Notes under the pieces: generated by a model | The model's input: only the letters and a program-made list of their open reading frames with translations | What the model was told of the DNA's origin: nothing | Database searches by the model: none | Source of the DNA: Notamacropus eugenii | Taxonomy: Eukaryota; Chordata; Mammalia; Diprotodontia; Macropodidae | Length of the DNA: 64,000 nucleotides | Direction: 5' to 3' | Assembly: GCF_028372415.1 (NCBI RefSeq) | Contig: NC_092876.1 | Span: 64,260,885 to 64,324,884 of the forward strand | In this document: positions 24,345 through 44,535 of the stretch, piece after piece | Layout of the letters: each line of letters starts with the position of its first letter | Numbering within the stretch: the stretch's first letter is position 1 | Position numbers and translations under genes: made by a program

Positions 24345-26110
24345 TTTAATTTGAATTTCTCTAATTATTGATGATTCAGGGCAATTTTTTTTTCCTATGG
24401 ATATGGATAGCTTGGATTTCTTGCTCTGAAAACTGCCTATTGCTATCCTTTGACCATTTATCAATTGGAGAATGAGTCTTATTCTTGATAATTTGACTCA
24501 GTTCCCCATATATTTGAGAAATGAGACCATCAGAAAAAAAACTTGCTCCAAAGATATTGCACCAGTTTCTTGCATTTCTAAGCTTAGCTGCATGCTTTAT
24601 TTACCTCCAAAAAAGTTTTAAATTTTACAAAATCAAAATTTTCCTTTTTACTTCCTGTGAACCTCTTTTATTTGTTCATGATCTCTCCACTGCTCATATA
24701 TTTTTCTTCCATGCTCCATTAATTTGCTTTTGATGTCACCCTTTATGTCTAAATCATGTACTCATTTTGAGCTTACCTTGCTATATGGTATAAGATGTTT
24801 GTCTAAGCCTAATTTCTGCCAGATGGCTTTCCAGTTTTACAGATAGTTTTTGTCAGATAGTGAGTTCTTGCCTCAATAGCTGAGATCATTGGGTTTATCA
24901 AACATTAGATTACTACACTCACTTGCTTTCATATATTTTGTACCTAATCCATCTAATTACACTAATCAATCTTTCTCACCCAGCACCAAATTGTTTAGAT
25001 TACAACTTTGTAGTGTAGTTTGAGATCTGTTACTGCTCAGACACCTTTTCATTGATTCCCTTGATATCCTTGACCTTTTGCTCGTCTGGATGAATTTTGT
25101 AACTAATTTTTTCTAGCTCTATAATGTAATTCTTTGGTGGGTTCATATTGCACTAAATAAAATTTAGGTAGCATTGTCATTTTCCTTTGCACTTTCTTGA
25201 AATGTGATGTCAAGTCCCTCTCCCCTCCTTTCTTTTGTTCATGGATTTCAAGTAGTTCAATGATTCTCTTCTTAATCTAATTTTCATGTTGTTTTTTCCA
25301 ATGAGAAGTTTAACATTTTCTCCCAGTATTTTGACTTTTGTTTCATTATTTCTTCATATCTCCTGGAATCATTAGCTTCCATTTGGCTGATTTTAGTTTT
25401 GGAGAAGTTATTTTCTTCAGTAAGGTTTTGTATTCCTTTTGTTGTCTGATCAATTCTAATTTCTAAGGAATTATTATGATTATGATTATCATTAGGCAGG
25501 GAGAAGGAAGTCTGTACACTGCCTTCCTGGTAGGATCTCTGCAAGTTGCTGACACAGGTTTGGGTCAGGATTTTGTTGGATTGGGTACAGCTGAATTTCC
25601 ATAGACTGTGGCTGGACTCAGTACTGCATGTTCAGAGCAATTGAACTGCTGGATCCCTTTTGGGCTTGATTTCCTGACCTGTTTATTGAAATAAGCAATG
25701 GATTGCAGATTTATGTGAGGAGCTAAAGGGTAGAACTAAGTTCCTGATTTGCTTTTGGGCTCCAAGTCACATGGCTAAATTTCTAGAACATGTCCTTGTT
25801 TAATACAGTTAGGATCCCATTTCCCTGAGACTACTCCTCTCCTCCCTGGAACTATGACCTGGAACTGAGTAATGGGTGTCCCAACTACCAGATGGCTCCT
25901 GTTCTTGCTCTAGTTCAGGGGGCCCTGGTTTTCTTTCTGAGCCTGTGTTTCCTTCTCAGGGCTCTGATTCAGCCCCTTTTCCATCCCCAGTGTCACTGTG
26001 GTCATTTTCTCCTGACCAGACCCTGCCCATGTTGGCATAAGGTACTCCTTCTCTTATGTACTCCCTTTCAAATGTTCATTCCTTCATCTGATACCAGTTA
26101 TATTGGCTGG
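24345..26110 (-). mobile_element. L1 fragments: ORF2 RT end, then ORF1 and 5' UTR
   Basis: 24345-25180 is antisense ORF2 (CCTTTGACCATTTATCAATT). 25190-25550 reads on minus as an ORF1 coiled-coil piece (QNLTEENNFSKTKISQMEAN). 25560-26110 resembles the L1 5' UTR seen at 60490-60990. Confidence 0.65.
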
Positions 26111-26279
26111 GCTAAGGGTTTCACAAGGAACGAACACATATACTCAATTAAAAATGAAAATAACTTCACTTAAAATGATTGTGATTAGGAGAGATAAGTT
26201 TCTAGGCCGAAGGAAATAAATAGTTATTCAGGCATTATGTGAAAGCTAAATTAACAGGGTAAAATGGTTACCATCCAGA

Positions 26280-27000
26280 GGTACTGAGGTGGCAGAGTAG
26301 ATAGGGTGCTGGACCTAGAGTAAGAAAAACCTGGTTTTTTCCTTCCTTCCTATCCCCAGACTTGGTACAATGTTTGATAAAATGCTTTTTTGATTTGATT
26401 AATTGATGAAGATCAGGTGCTACGGTCAGGAGACCTGAGTTGTGGTATCTGTGGCTACCACATTTGTGAGCATGGCCAAGTTATTGATCCTCAGAGAAAT
26501 AGTAAACTCAGAGGAGATAAATTTCCAAACTGGAAGGGTCCTTACAGTTTATGTAATCCAGGGGTGATGAACCAGTGACCTCAAGGCCACCTGTGACTAT
26601 CTGGAGTTGAAGAAGTTTCTTCAACCAGCAGCTGACAGCAAACTAAGAAATTTGTCATTACCCAGTCAAACCTCTACTTCCTTCTGTCTTCTAGTGCCTG
26701 TTCCCTACTTACCGAACTGAAGCATCTGACAGAGGGGGCAGAGGCAAGAGGAGACATCTATACTAAATAATTTCTGAGGTTAACTATATGGGTAAGGTCA
26801 GGGATACAATGAGATCTTCCTTCTGAAAAGCCTCTTTTCATGGAGGGAGGTGTAGGCTTATAAACCTGAGGTACTCACTGAGGTCAAACAGGATGCATTG
26901 TCCATTGAATAAGATGGAATAAAGATGCAATTTACTTATTGTAACGTTCATGTTTTTGAAGCAAAAATAAAAAATGTCCAAGAGTCACCAACATTGGCGT
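26280..27000. other. FUCA1 3' flank with a SINE remnant
   Basis: 26290-26340 is a SINE head (GGTGGCAGAGTAGATAGGGT) and 26490-26560 is MIR-like. Otherwise I see nothing. The FUCA1 3' UTR should lie in the right part. Confidence 0.4.
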
Positions 27001-27022
27001 TGTGCCCTCAGGACACAATGCC

Positions 27023-35461
<8,439 letters not shown>

Positions 35462-35640
35462 AATGGTTGAGTCTACCTTGTCTCTGCTGCAGGTGAGCCC
35501 AAAACAGCCTCTTAAGTAAGTAGAGGGGAAGCCCTGCCCCTGCTCGTGGGCTCCACCTCCTCTCCTAATGATTGGCCCAAGAGGGAAACCTCGAGAATCC
35601 GCTTTGGGCTCCACAGACCTGGGAGGTAAGAGAGAGCAAG
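35462..35640 (-). promoter_or_regulatory. FUCA1 proximal promoter and 5' UTR
   Basis: On the minus strand upstream of the ATG there is an inverted CCAAT box (ATTGG on plus at 35571-35575), a GC-box-like GGGGCAGGGC at 35531-35540, and a weak TATA-like CTTAAG at 35511-35516. The first exon and promoter are GC- and CpG-rich against an AT-rich background, as expected for a housekeeping lysosomal gene. The exact start site is inferred. Confidence 0.6.
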
Positions 35641-35789
35641 GCCCTGGGGATAAAGATGGTACTGATAGTAGTAAGCATTCTTGTTAATAATGAGACTGCA
35701 TATCCGAGTCTGACAAACCGAATGGCCCCTTTAGGCAAGCTCTGAAACCAAGCAGTTGATTTGCTCATTTCTAAAAAAGGCCGAATCAT

Positions 35790-36440
35790 AGAAATGGGAA
35801 AGGGTTCCACATGTACAAAAATATTTATAAGCAGTTCTCTTCGTGGTGGCCAAAAACTGGAAATCAAGGGGATGCCCATCAATTGAGGAATGGCTGAACA
35901 AGTTGTGGTATATGAATATAATGGAATACTATTGCGCTACGAGAAACGATGAACAGGAGGACTTCAGAGAAGCCTGGAAAGACTTATATGAACTGATGCT
36001 GAGTGAAAGGAGCAGAACCAGGAAAACTTTGTACACAGCAACAACCACAGTGTGGGAGGAATTTTTCTGGTAGACTTAGGTACGTCAGTGAACTGCATGG
36101 ACTTAAAAAATTTCCAGTGAACTTGTGAGGCAAAACACCTTCCACATCCAGAGAAAGAACTATAGAATTGGATCACAGACAGAAAAAGACCATTTTCTTT
36201 TGTATTATGTTGTGTTTTGTTTTGTTTTATGGTTTCCCCCATTCATTTTAATTCTATGCAACATGCATTTAATAGGAATGCACTTGTAGAACCTATATAA
36301 GATTGTACCCCATCTCAGGGAGGGAGTGGAGAGGGGAGAAATAAGGGGGAGGGAGAGGGAAAAAATATAAGATATATGGAAGTGATTGTCAAACATTGAA
36401 AATAAATAAAATAATTTTTTAAAAAAAGGAAAAAAAATAA
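35790..36440 (+). mobile_element. L1 3' end just upstream of FUCA1, antisense to it
   Basis: 5'-truncated L1: ATGGGAAAGGGTTCCACATG, ATGGAATACTATTGCGCTAC, CAGAGAAAGAACTATAGAAT and an A-rich tail. It begins about 330 bp from the FUCA1 ATG. Confidence 0.87.
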
Positions 36441-36879
36441 AAGAGACCATTTCATTTTACATAGCTTCTACCCTTTTGGGGTTTTGGGAGCTATTGTCAT
36501 CATCTTCTGTGACTGAGCAAAGCGTTTGACCTCTTTGGAACTCTTTTTTCCCCTCTATGTAAAAGAGGGTATTTATAGGTCATTTCTCCAGGGGTTGTTG
36601 TTAGCATCACATATTTATAAAGCACTTTTAGACATTGGAGATTAGATAGCAGGGAGTCTCCAAGGGACACTTCAGCATAGTGAAGGTCTGCAAGGACAAA
36701 AAAACAGACTCTAAGATGTCTTCATTCATTCCTTCATTCATCATACTGACTGTCGTCCCTTTCAAGCAGTTAGACATAAGGGAATACTTTTGGGAGCAAT
36801 AGAATGAGCATTAATTACTTTTCAGCCTACTGTAATCTGAAGATAGCATAGCAGAAATTTTTTGTGTTAGAACAGGGTT

Positions 36880-37330
36880 GCAGAAAGAACTATCGATAAT
36901 GATTTTTACAAGGCAATGACAATAAAAATGGGAGGAAGGTAATTCTGTTTTCATGGAGTGAAATCAAATTATGGGGTTCTTCAATATTTTGTCTAAAGTA
37001 TTTCCTGAGAAAGGAGTAGCTGCTACCCATCTTCTGGCAGAGAGGAGGTGGACTCATGTGCAGATTGTGGATTTGGACAAATAGCTGGGATCATGTAGCA
37101 AACTTCAAAAAACTGAACAATTAAAACTTTGGATTTTAGATTGTACTTCTGAAAAACAAATCCCTCTGCACAGACATCCTGTAGTTTTTGGGGAAAAAGA
37201 TGCCAAGGTTTGTTTATGGTTGGAATTTTTTAGACTGCATGATGCCTGTGCAGAGAGATTTGTTTTTTGAAAGTAATCCTGGAGGATGCCCAGGGAATTT
37301 AGAATTAGGTATAAAAGATAGAATTTATGA
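36880..37330. repeat. Unclassified repeat holding a long hairpin
   Basis: 37050-37130 is homologous to 2420-2495. The hairpin arms at 37152-37178 and 37241-37267 pair at 25 of 27 positions. Weaker pairing extends both ways, to about 37142-37186 and 37233-37277. The family is not recognised. Confidence 0.6.
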
Positions 37331-37334
37331 AGCT

Positions 37335-37680
37335 CTTCAAGTTTTGCATTGTACATTACTTATATTATTATCATTAGATCTTCACTACCACCCTTGTGAG
37401 GTACATTCTCTTATAATATGCATTTTACAGATGAAGAAAATGAGGCACAAAGAGTTTAGTGACTTGGTTAGGTGATTGCCATAACATCCCTGGGAGGTAA
37501 GTGCTATTATTATCTCTGTTTTACTGATGAAGAAACTGAGGCAGACAGAAGTAAAATAAATGGCTTTGCTCAGGGTTACAAAATGAGTTAGTGTTAGAGA
37601 CTGGGTTCTAACTCAGGTCTTCCTGACTTCAGACCCAGTGCTCTACCTACTGTGCCACTCAGCTGTCTCAACTGTGAACA
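37335..37680 (-). mobile_element. MIR/THER SINE pair, antisense
   Basis: Two antisense CORE-SINE pieces (CATTTTACAGATGAAGAAAA; TACTGATGAAGAAACTGAGG to TGTGCCACTCAGCTGTCTC). Confidence 0.7.
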
Positions 37681-38105
37681 GGTCTTGGCAACAGCTTGGA
37701 GGGTAAGAGATAGTGCAGGAAATAAGATGATTCCTAGGTTTTGAGCCTGAGGATAGGCAGATTTCAAAATGGGAAGCATGTAGATAGCAATTAAATCCAT
37801 GGAACTGATGAGATCAAGTGAAGTAAGATAGAGGGAAAAGAGAAGAGGGCCCTGGGGGACATCTATACTTAGAGGGCACCTCCTGGATGAGGATCCAGAA
37901 AAGGAGACAGAGAAGAGCAGTCAGCTAGGTAAGAAGAGAACCAGGAGAGAGCAGTCTCTGGAAAACCTAGAGAGAAGAATATCAAGGAGGAGAGAGGGAT
38001 GGATACTGTCAAAGGCTGCAGAGAGGTCAAGGACAAGGAGGATGGAGAAAAGACCATTGGCTCTGACAGCTAAGAATCATTAGTAACTTTGGAGAGGGCA
38101 ATGTT
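37680..38105 (-). mobile_element. L2 LINE RT region, antisense
   Basis: The minus strand reads AQNLGIILFPALSLTLQAV and ETALSWFSSYLADCS, conserved L2 ORF2 segments. The order suggests an internal deletion. Confidence 0.8.
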
Positions 38106-38219
38106 GACATTCCAATGGTAAATAGAATGCCATAGCTGCTCAATTCTTTCTGTTTTCTGTGCAAAGAAGAATGAGTTTTCTCTTAAAAATGATTGAACAA
38201 TGACTAAGAGGGAATTGAT

Positions 38220-39000
38220 ACCCTGGATAAATTGTTGTTGTTTTCCTATGTTTTGGAAGAGGACCAATGGCATCACAGGTGAAATCTTGACTTGCACATG
38301 AATTGGATTTAAGTGAGGTAGAGTTGCACAGCCTCACAGAGTCACAAAGTCCAGAGGCAAGACAAAAGTCAAGGTGACTGGCAATGGCTTGAGATGCAGT
38401 GGATGACCTTGATGTGTTCCATGTCTGACCAAGCTCTAAGGCTCTCCAGCATCTGCTTCCTCTGCCTTCATGGCCACTGGAACAAATGGTTTTCATCTGG
38501 CTATTCCACTGGAGGCGTGGTGGTGGTGGTGGGTTCTTTACATGCTTGGGGCAGACACCCCCTACCTCACCACAAATTTGAGGCCTGTCAGTTACCCTCA
38601 ATCTGGTTTAGCCATCTGCTGAGATGGTTTACTGGGGTGTAGATGTTGCTCATGCTATAACTTCTTGGGTGAGAGTTAGGTGTCAGGTGTACACCAAAGG
38701 TAGATGAGCAGCCCTGAAAAATGAGGATAATTAGGAGATGCCAAGAGAATATCAAGGTGCCCTGAATTAATCCAAGTCCCTTGGCTCAGATGAACTACAT
38801 GCTCATTCCTGAGAAAACTGGTGACTATGATTGCTGAGCCATTTCCAGTAATGTTTAAAAGATCATGGAGAATGCAAGAGGTACCATAAGATCAGAGAGT
38901 CACAAATGTCCTGATTTCCAAAAAAAGGAGGACTTGCCAACTGAGTTGAGAGTTTGCAAACTATAGGCCAGTGACTTTGACTCAGTCAGTCAATAAGCAT
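38220..39000. mobile_element. RTE-tail element (minus) next to a LINE fragment (plus)
   Basis: 38220-38640 has TTGGAAGAGGACCAATGGCA and GCATGAATTGG-type blocks in antisense. 38640-39000 is plus LINE sequence ending GCAAACTATAGGCCAGTGAC, the ANYRPV reverse-transcriptase motif. Confidence 0.6.
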
Positions 39001-39192
39001 TTATTAAGCACCTACTACATACAACAATGAGGTCAACAAAACAGCTCTGTAGACCTTCAGTTTGGTATTTGGTCTAATACCTATTCTCTCCCACACTTTC
39101 CATTGATGTCTCCCCAAATCTGAGCTAGCTCTGGCAATACATGCATACATCAGCCTCATGATCAATGTATACATCTCTGAAAAGTACACTGC

Positions 39193-39767
39193 TGTGATGG
39201 CAGGCAAAATAGGATCTTTTGCTGTTTTTGTTTTAGTATAATGAAGTGCCTCAGATTGAATTTTGCCTTTATCAATCAAGAGTCTTTACTAGGAGGAAAG
39301 TACAGAAACAAGAGTTTCTTTAGCTAGAAAGAATATATATATTTGTATTGTTAATTATTTTAATGTGATTAAAGCTCTTCCCCATCCATTAAGGGACCTG
39401 CCCATTAAGGGGATTTTGATTAGGGCAGATTTGTGGGAAAGCCCAAGCCTTTTGTTAATGAGGTACTGGTTCTCAAGGGTTGCGATGCCCTCTAGCTTTA
39501 AAAAAGGTATAAATACTCTGTTGAGGTTTTACTTTGGAGCTTACTGACTGGAAGCGTTTGTTTGGCCAGATGAGAATTCTGGGAAGCCACTAGGGAGCCC
39601 TCTCGCTTTGAAAACCCAGATGTCAGTGCTTCCCTCTCTGGTAACCATGCTCAGACAGTTGGACCAGTCTGTTGAATTCAGGCAGGGGAAGCCAAGTCTG
39701 TTGATCTTTGATTTCTCTGTATTTTCTTTGAAGTTCAGGATGCTGACTCTCCTGAACTAAGTGAATG

Positions 39768-39843
<76 letters not shown>

Positions 39844-39980
39844 ACTTGGTTAAAGGAATGATACATGTGCTTCATTAAAGTGATTGTTAACCCCTTGAAA
39901 GTTGCTTTCTTTTTATGAATGCAGATCTAAGAACCTGTGATAGCAGGGCCCCTGTGTATGTTGGGGTGCTTACTGATACA
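39193..39980 (+). mobile_element. LTR-like insert bounded by the LINE, family E
   Basis: About 790 bp with TG and CA ends. Its borders are set by the interrupted LINE reading frame. It has a GGTATAAATAC box near 39506 and a long (TG)n tract at 39775-39840. No coding part and no exact target duplication seen. Fossil. Confidence 0.55.
39775..39840. repeat. (TG)n microsatellite
   Basis: About 33 uninterrupted TG units inside the LTR-like insert. Confidence 0.97.
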
Positions 39981-40724
39981 ACTACCAAGATAAGTGAACT
40001 TATCCACAGCATTCAGAACTTCTCCATTCACTGTAACCTATGATTCCCTGTATGGATGGTGTGGCTGATGGAGCACCTCTGCTTTCTTGGTGTTAATTGT
40101 TAGGCCAAAATTAGCACAAGCAGCAGAGAATCAATGCATACTATGTCACATCTCAGCTTCAGAGACTGTGTTGAGTGCATAATCATCTGCAAACAGAAAA
40201 TCATGCGCCAACACGCCTTCCACTTTGGTCTTGGCTTGTAGCCTTTTCAAGTTGAAGAATTTATCATGAGTGTGGTGGCATTTGACAACATGGCTGAAGA
40301 TATTATGCTAAAAAGCATGGGAACAAGCACATAGCCTCACTTTGCTCCTTTGGTGACTGGGAAGTCATGAAAGCATTGTCCACTATCCAGAACCTGGGCA
40401 AGCATGCTGTCATGAAATTGATGTACAATATTGATGAACTTCTCCAGGCAACCAAGTTTTGACATAATTTTCCATAAACTCTTATGACTAACAGTGTCAA
40501 AGGCCTTGGTCAGATCTACAAACATTTTGTACTGACCTCTTTTCTGTACCTGGCATTTCTTCTGTCAGGCAGCAAATACCATATTGACTGTTCCCTGGCC
40601 CTTTCTAAAGCCACACTGGCTCTCAGGTAGATGACCATCTTACAGAAGAAGGATTAGCCTATAACAGAGGACTTTAGCAAGAATCTTGTCAACAATGTCT
40701 AAGCAATGACTACAATAACTATGT

Positions 40725-41565
40725 GTCAGGCCCTGTGCTAACCACTGGAGATACAAAGAAAGGCAAAAGAAAGTTCATGCTGTCACAGTCTACTGAGGGG
40801 CAGAGGAACAACAAAAGCCACTATGTAGAAACAAGATAGAAAAAATTAATTAGAGATGATCTCAGAGGGAAGGCACTAGCAATAAAGGGTGCTGGGAAAG
40901 GCTTCCTGTAGAAGATGGTTTTTTTTGTTCAGTCTGTTTTCAGTTGTGTTCAATTCTTCATGACCCCATTTGGGGTCTTCTTGACAAAGATACTGGAATG
41001 ATTTGCCACTTCCTTCTCCATATTATAGAGGGGGAAACTGAGGCAAGCAGCATGAAGTGACTTGTGCAGGGTCAAACAGCTAGTAAGTACCAGAGGTTGG
41101 ATTTATACTCAAGAAGAGGAGTCTTCCTAACTCTAGGCTTAGTACTCTAGCCATGTGCCACCTAGTTGCCCCTAGAAGATGGGATTTTAGGTGGGACTTT
41201 AAGGAAGCCAAGGAAGACTAGTGGTGGAGATGAGGAGAGAGAACATTCCAGGAAAAGAGACAGCTGGTGAAAAATCCAGAGCTGGGAGATGGCATGTGTT
41301 ATTCAGTGAAAAGCAAAAAGACCAGTGTCACTGGATGGAAGAGTCTGGAGAGGTGGAAGGTGGAAGAAGACTGGGAAGGTGGCAGGAAGGGCAGTTTATG
41401 AAGGACTTTGAACTCTCAACAGAGGATCATGTGTTTAGTCCTGAAGGTGTTAGGGAGCCACTGGAGTTTATTGAGCATGTATGGGGTATGGTGGTGACAT
41501 AGTTTTTTCCTTAAGGAAGATCATTTTGGCAGTGTAGTAGGTTCCTGGGAAAATTCTAGAATGAA
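40725..41565 (-). mobile_element. L2 LINE 3' half, antisense, with SINE insertion
   Basis: GCCCTGTGCTAACCACTGG, TTAGAGATGATCTCAGAGGG, then after the SINE AGAGAACATTCCAGG and GTGTTAGGGAGCCACTGGAG. Confidence 0.8.
40930..41172 (-). mobile_element. MAR1-type SINE, antisense, in L2
   Basis: GTTCAATTCTTCATGACCCC, GGTCAAACAGCTAGTAAG and CATGTGCCACCTAGTTGCCC. Confidence 0.85.
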
Positions 41566-41825
41566 TGATTAAAAAAAAAAAAGAGTTGGCAAACATTTAG
41601 AAAGTGAAGCGGTGAATCTGAGGAGCCATCCTGACTTCCTTAAAGACTGGTCAGGCCACACTAACATCACTTTCTTTACAGCTCTACCTCACTCAAATCA
41701 AAGTCGTATCATCATCTCCTTGATGTCATGGTCCTCTTCAAGAATGAAGGACACGGTACAAACTGTGAGTAGTCAAAGTTACCTGAATGAGGACCCAACT
41801 GATCAGTTCCAGTTGGGCAATTCCG

Positions 41826-42115
41826 TTCCCCTCCCCTCCCCTCCCCTCTCTTCCCCTCCCCTCCCCTCCCCTCCCCTCTATTCCCCTCCCCTCCCCTCCA
41901 CTCCCCTCCCCTCCCCTCCCCTCCCCTCCCTTCCCCTCCCCTCCTCTCCCCTCTCCTCCCCTCCCCTCCCCTCTCTTCCCCTCCCCTCCCTTCCCCTCCC
42001 CTCCCTTCCCTTCCCCTCCCCTCCCTTCCCCTCCCCTCCCCTCCCTTCCCCTCCCCTCCCCTCCCTTCCCCTCCCCTCCTCTCCTCTTCTCTTTCCTTCC
42101 CCTCTTCTATTCTTC
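41826..42115. repeat. (CCCCT)n satellite-like homopyrimidine tract
   Basis: Nearly 290 bp of CCCCT units with a few CTTCC and CTATT variants. The plus strand is C/T only. A long proline- and serine-rich open frame across it is an artefact of the repeat. Confidence 0.96.
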
Positions 42116-42407
42116 CCTTACCTCATGGTATAAGGCAAATTTTGATCACCAAAAGCTACCTAGTTAACTTGGGGTTTACTGGCTAGATTTCTTTCTCAAA
42201 GACCAAGGCTTAAACCCACTTCACTCTGGAACTCATGGATTGGACAACAATAGGTCCCTGCCCAAGCTCCACTTAATGGTTGTTTTTTTTGGCCCTCCAG
42301 GCTCAGAGAATGCAAATAGTAATTTTTTCTCTTTTGGCTAGCAACCCTGAGGGTCTTCCCCTCCCAATTTGATTTTTTTTTTTTTTGATGAAAAGGGCCA
42401 TCCCTTG

Positions 42408-43900
42408 GCTCCCTTCTTCTTTTTTTAATTAAATTATTTTGTTTGTTTTCAGTGTTCTACAATCACTTCCATATATCTTAGATTTTTTTCCCTCTCTCCC
42501 CCTCCCTCCACCTCCTCGTTCGCTCCTCGAGATGGCATACACTTTTATATAGGTTCTACACATACATTTCTATTAAATACATTTTCACCTTAGTCATATT
42601 GCATAGAAGAACCAAAATGAATGGGAGAAATCATAAAACAAAACAAAACAAAACATAATACAAAAGAAAATGGTCTGCTTCATTCTGCGATCAGATTCCA
42701 TAGTTCTTTCTCTGGATGTGGAAGGCATTTTGCCTCAAGAGTCCATTGGAAATTTTTTAAGTCCTTGTATTGCAATGAAGTGTTGTCTACCAGAAAAATT
42801 CCTCGCACACTGTGGTTGTTGCTATGTACAAAGTTCTCCTGGTTCTGCTTCTTTCACTCAGTATCAGTTCATATAAGTCTTTCCAGGCCTCTCCAAAGTC
42901 TTCCTGTTCATCATTTCTTATAGTATAATACTATTCCATTACATTCATAATACCACAATTTATTCAGCCATTACCCAGTTGATGGGCATCCCCTTGATTT
43001 CCAGTTTTTGGCCATCACAAAATATAATTATTTTTGTACATGTGGGATCCTTTCCCATTTTTATGATCTCTTGGGATGTAGTCCTAGAAGCTCTATTGCT
43101 GGGTCAAAGGGTATGCACATTTTTGTAGCCCTTTGGGCATAGCTCCAAATTGCTCTCCAGAATGGTTGGATCAGTTCACAGTTCCACCAACAATGTATTA
43201 GTGTTCCAACTCTCCCACATCTTCTCCAACATTTATCATCTTCCTGTTTTGTCATGTTAGCCAATCTGATAGGTGTGATGTGGTACCTCAGAGTTGTTTT
43301 GATTTGCATGTCTCTAATCAATAGTGATTTAGAGCATTTTTTCATATGACTATAGATAGCTTTAATTTCTTCCTCTGAAAACTGCCTGCTCATATCCTTT
43401 GACCATTTATCAATTGGAGAATGATTTGTATTCTTGTACATTTGACTCACTTCTCTATATATTTTAGAAATGGGGCCTTTATCACAGACACTGGTTGCAA
43501 AAATTATTTCCTAGTTTTCTGCTTCCCTCTTAATCTTGGTTGCATTGGGTTTATTTGTGCAACTTTTCAATTTAATGTAATCAAAATTATCCATTTTGGA
43601 CTTTATAAAGTTTTCTATCTCTTGTTTAGTCAAAAATTTCTCCATTCTTCATAAATCTGATAAATACACTATTCCTTGCTTCAATAATTTGTTTATAGTA
43701 TCAATCTTTATACCTGGATCGTGTACCCATATTCTTGTGTATGGTGTCAGGCATTGGTCTATGCCCAGTTTCCACCACACTGTTATCCAATTTTCCTAGC
43801 AATTTTTGTCAAACTGAATTCTTATCCCAGAAGCTGGGGTCCTTGGGTTTATCAAACAGTAGAATGCTATATTCGTTGACTTCTATGTTCCTTCTGGCTC
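42408..43900 (-). mobile_element. L1 3' half, antisense, 5'-truncated
   Basis: Poly(T) and the 3' UTR at the left. ORF2 on minus includes ANMTKQEDDKCWRRCGRVGT and MCIPFDPAIELLG. Close relative of the younger L1 at 17921-21108. Confidence 0.87.
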
Positions 43901-44094
43901 ACTTCTTAAAGAGGCCTATTCACTGAATGGGTGTTGCCTCACTCAAAGTGAGAACCTGAAAAGACCTTAGCTTAAAAGGGGCAAGGTCTCCCTTTGGTCT
44001 AAGAATTCAGGCATGTTTCACTGGGGAAGCTGGTAGGATCTGAAACACAGAAACAAGAAGGTTTGCATCCCCTTATCCTCTTGACCACTTCAGA

Positions 44095-44535
44095 GTCAAT
44101 CAATATTTATTACATGCCTATTATGTGTCAAGTCCTGTGCTAAGTCATGGGTATACAAAAAGAGGTAAAGGACTGTCCCTGCCCTGAAGAGCTTACAATC
44201 TGATAGAATCCTTGAGGATTTCATCAATGTTACTCAAAAGAAACAAAGAGAAACGAAGCCTGGGTTTCTACCCTTAATGGTCCTGGTTAAAAGACTATTG
44301 AGCAGGTAGGTGGTATGGTGGATGGAGTGCCAGGCTGAAGTCAGGAAGACTCATCTTCCTGAATTCAAATCTGGCCTCAGATACTTACTAGCTATGTGAC
44401 CCTGGGCAAGTCACTTAACCCTGTTTGCCTCAGTTTCCTCATCTGTGAAATGAGCTGGGCAGACCACTCCAGTATCTTTGCCTAGAAAATCCCAAATGTG
44501 TTCATGAAATGTTGAACATGATTGAAAAATGATTG
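44095..44535. mobile_element. L2 3' end (minus) and MAR1-type SINE (plus)
   Basis: 44095-44225 is the antisense L2 3' end. 44300-44535 is a SINE with AGGTAGGTGGTATGGTGGAT and TGAGCTGGGCAGACCACTCC. 44540-45250 shows no clear gene. Confidence 0.75.

Larger units (their letters stand above)
39030..40720 (-). mobile_element. RTE-like LINE ORF, antisense, split by an LTR-like insert
   Basis: The minus strand reads MFVDLTKAFDTVSHKSLWKI, a degenerate FADDYALNTVS active-site motif near 40170, AVDKFTYLGS near 39990, and after the insert CIARASSDLG and TKLKVYRAVLLTSLLY. Stops and frameshifts are present. Confidence 0.78.

Noticed and set aside
38140-38601. 153-codon minus-strand open frame with a Pro run
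   Set aside because: It covers the RTE-tail repeat that occurs at four other places in the window, so it is repeat sequence, not a host gene.
39004-39279. 91-codon minus-strand frame as a single gene
   Set aside because: Only its C-terminal part is LINE ORF. The N-terminal part lies in the LTR-like insert.
41612-42167. Two overlapping long Pro/Ser-rich open frames
   Set aside because: They are translations of the (CCCCT)n tract. Any frame of this repeat stays open, and there are no gene features around it.
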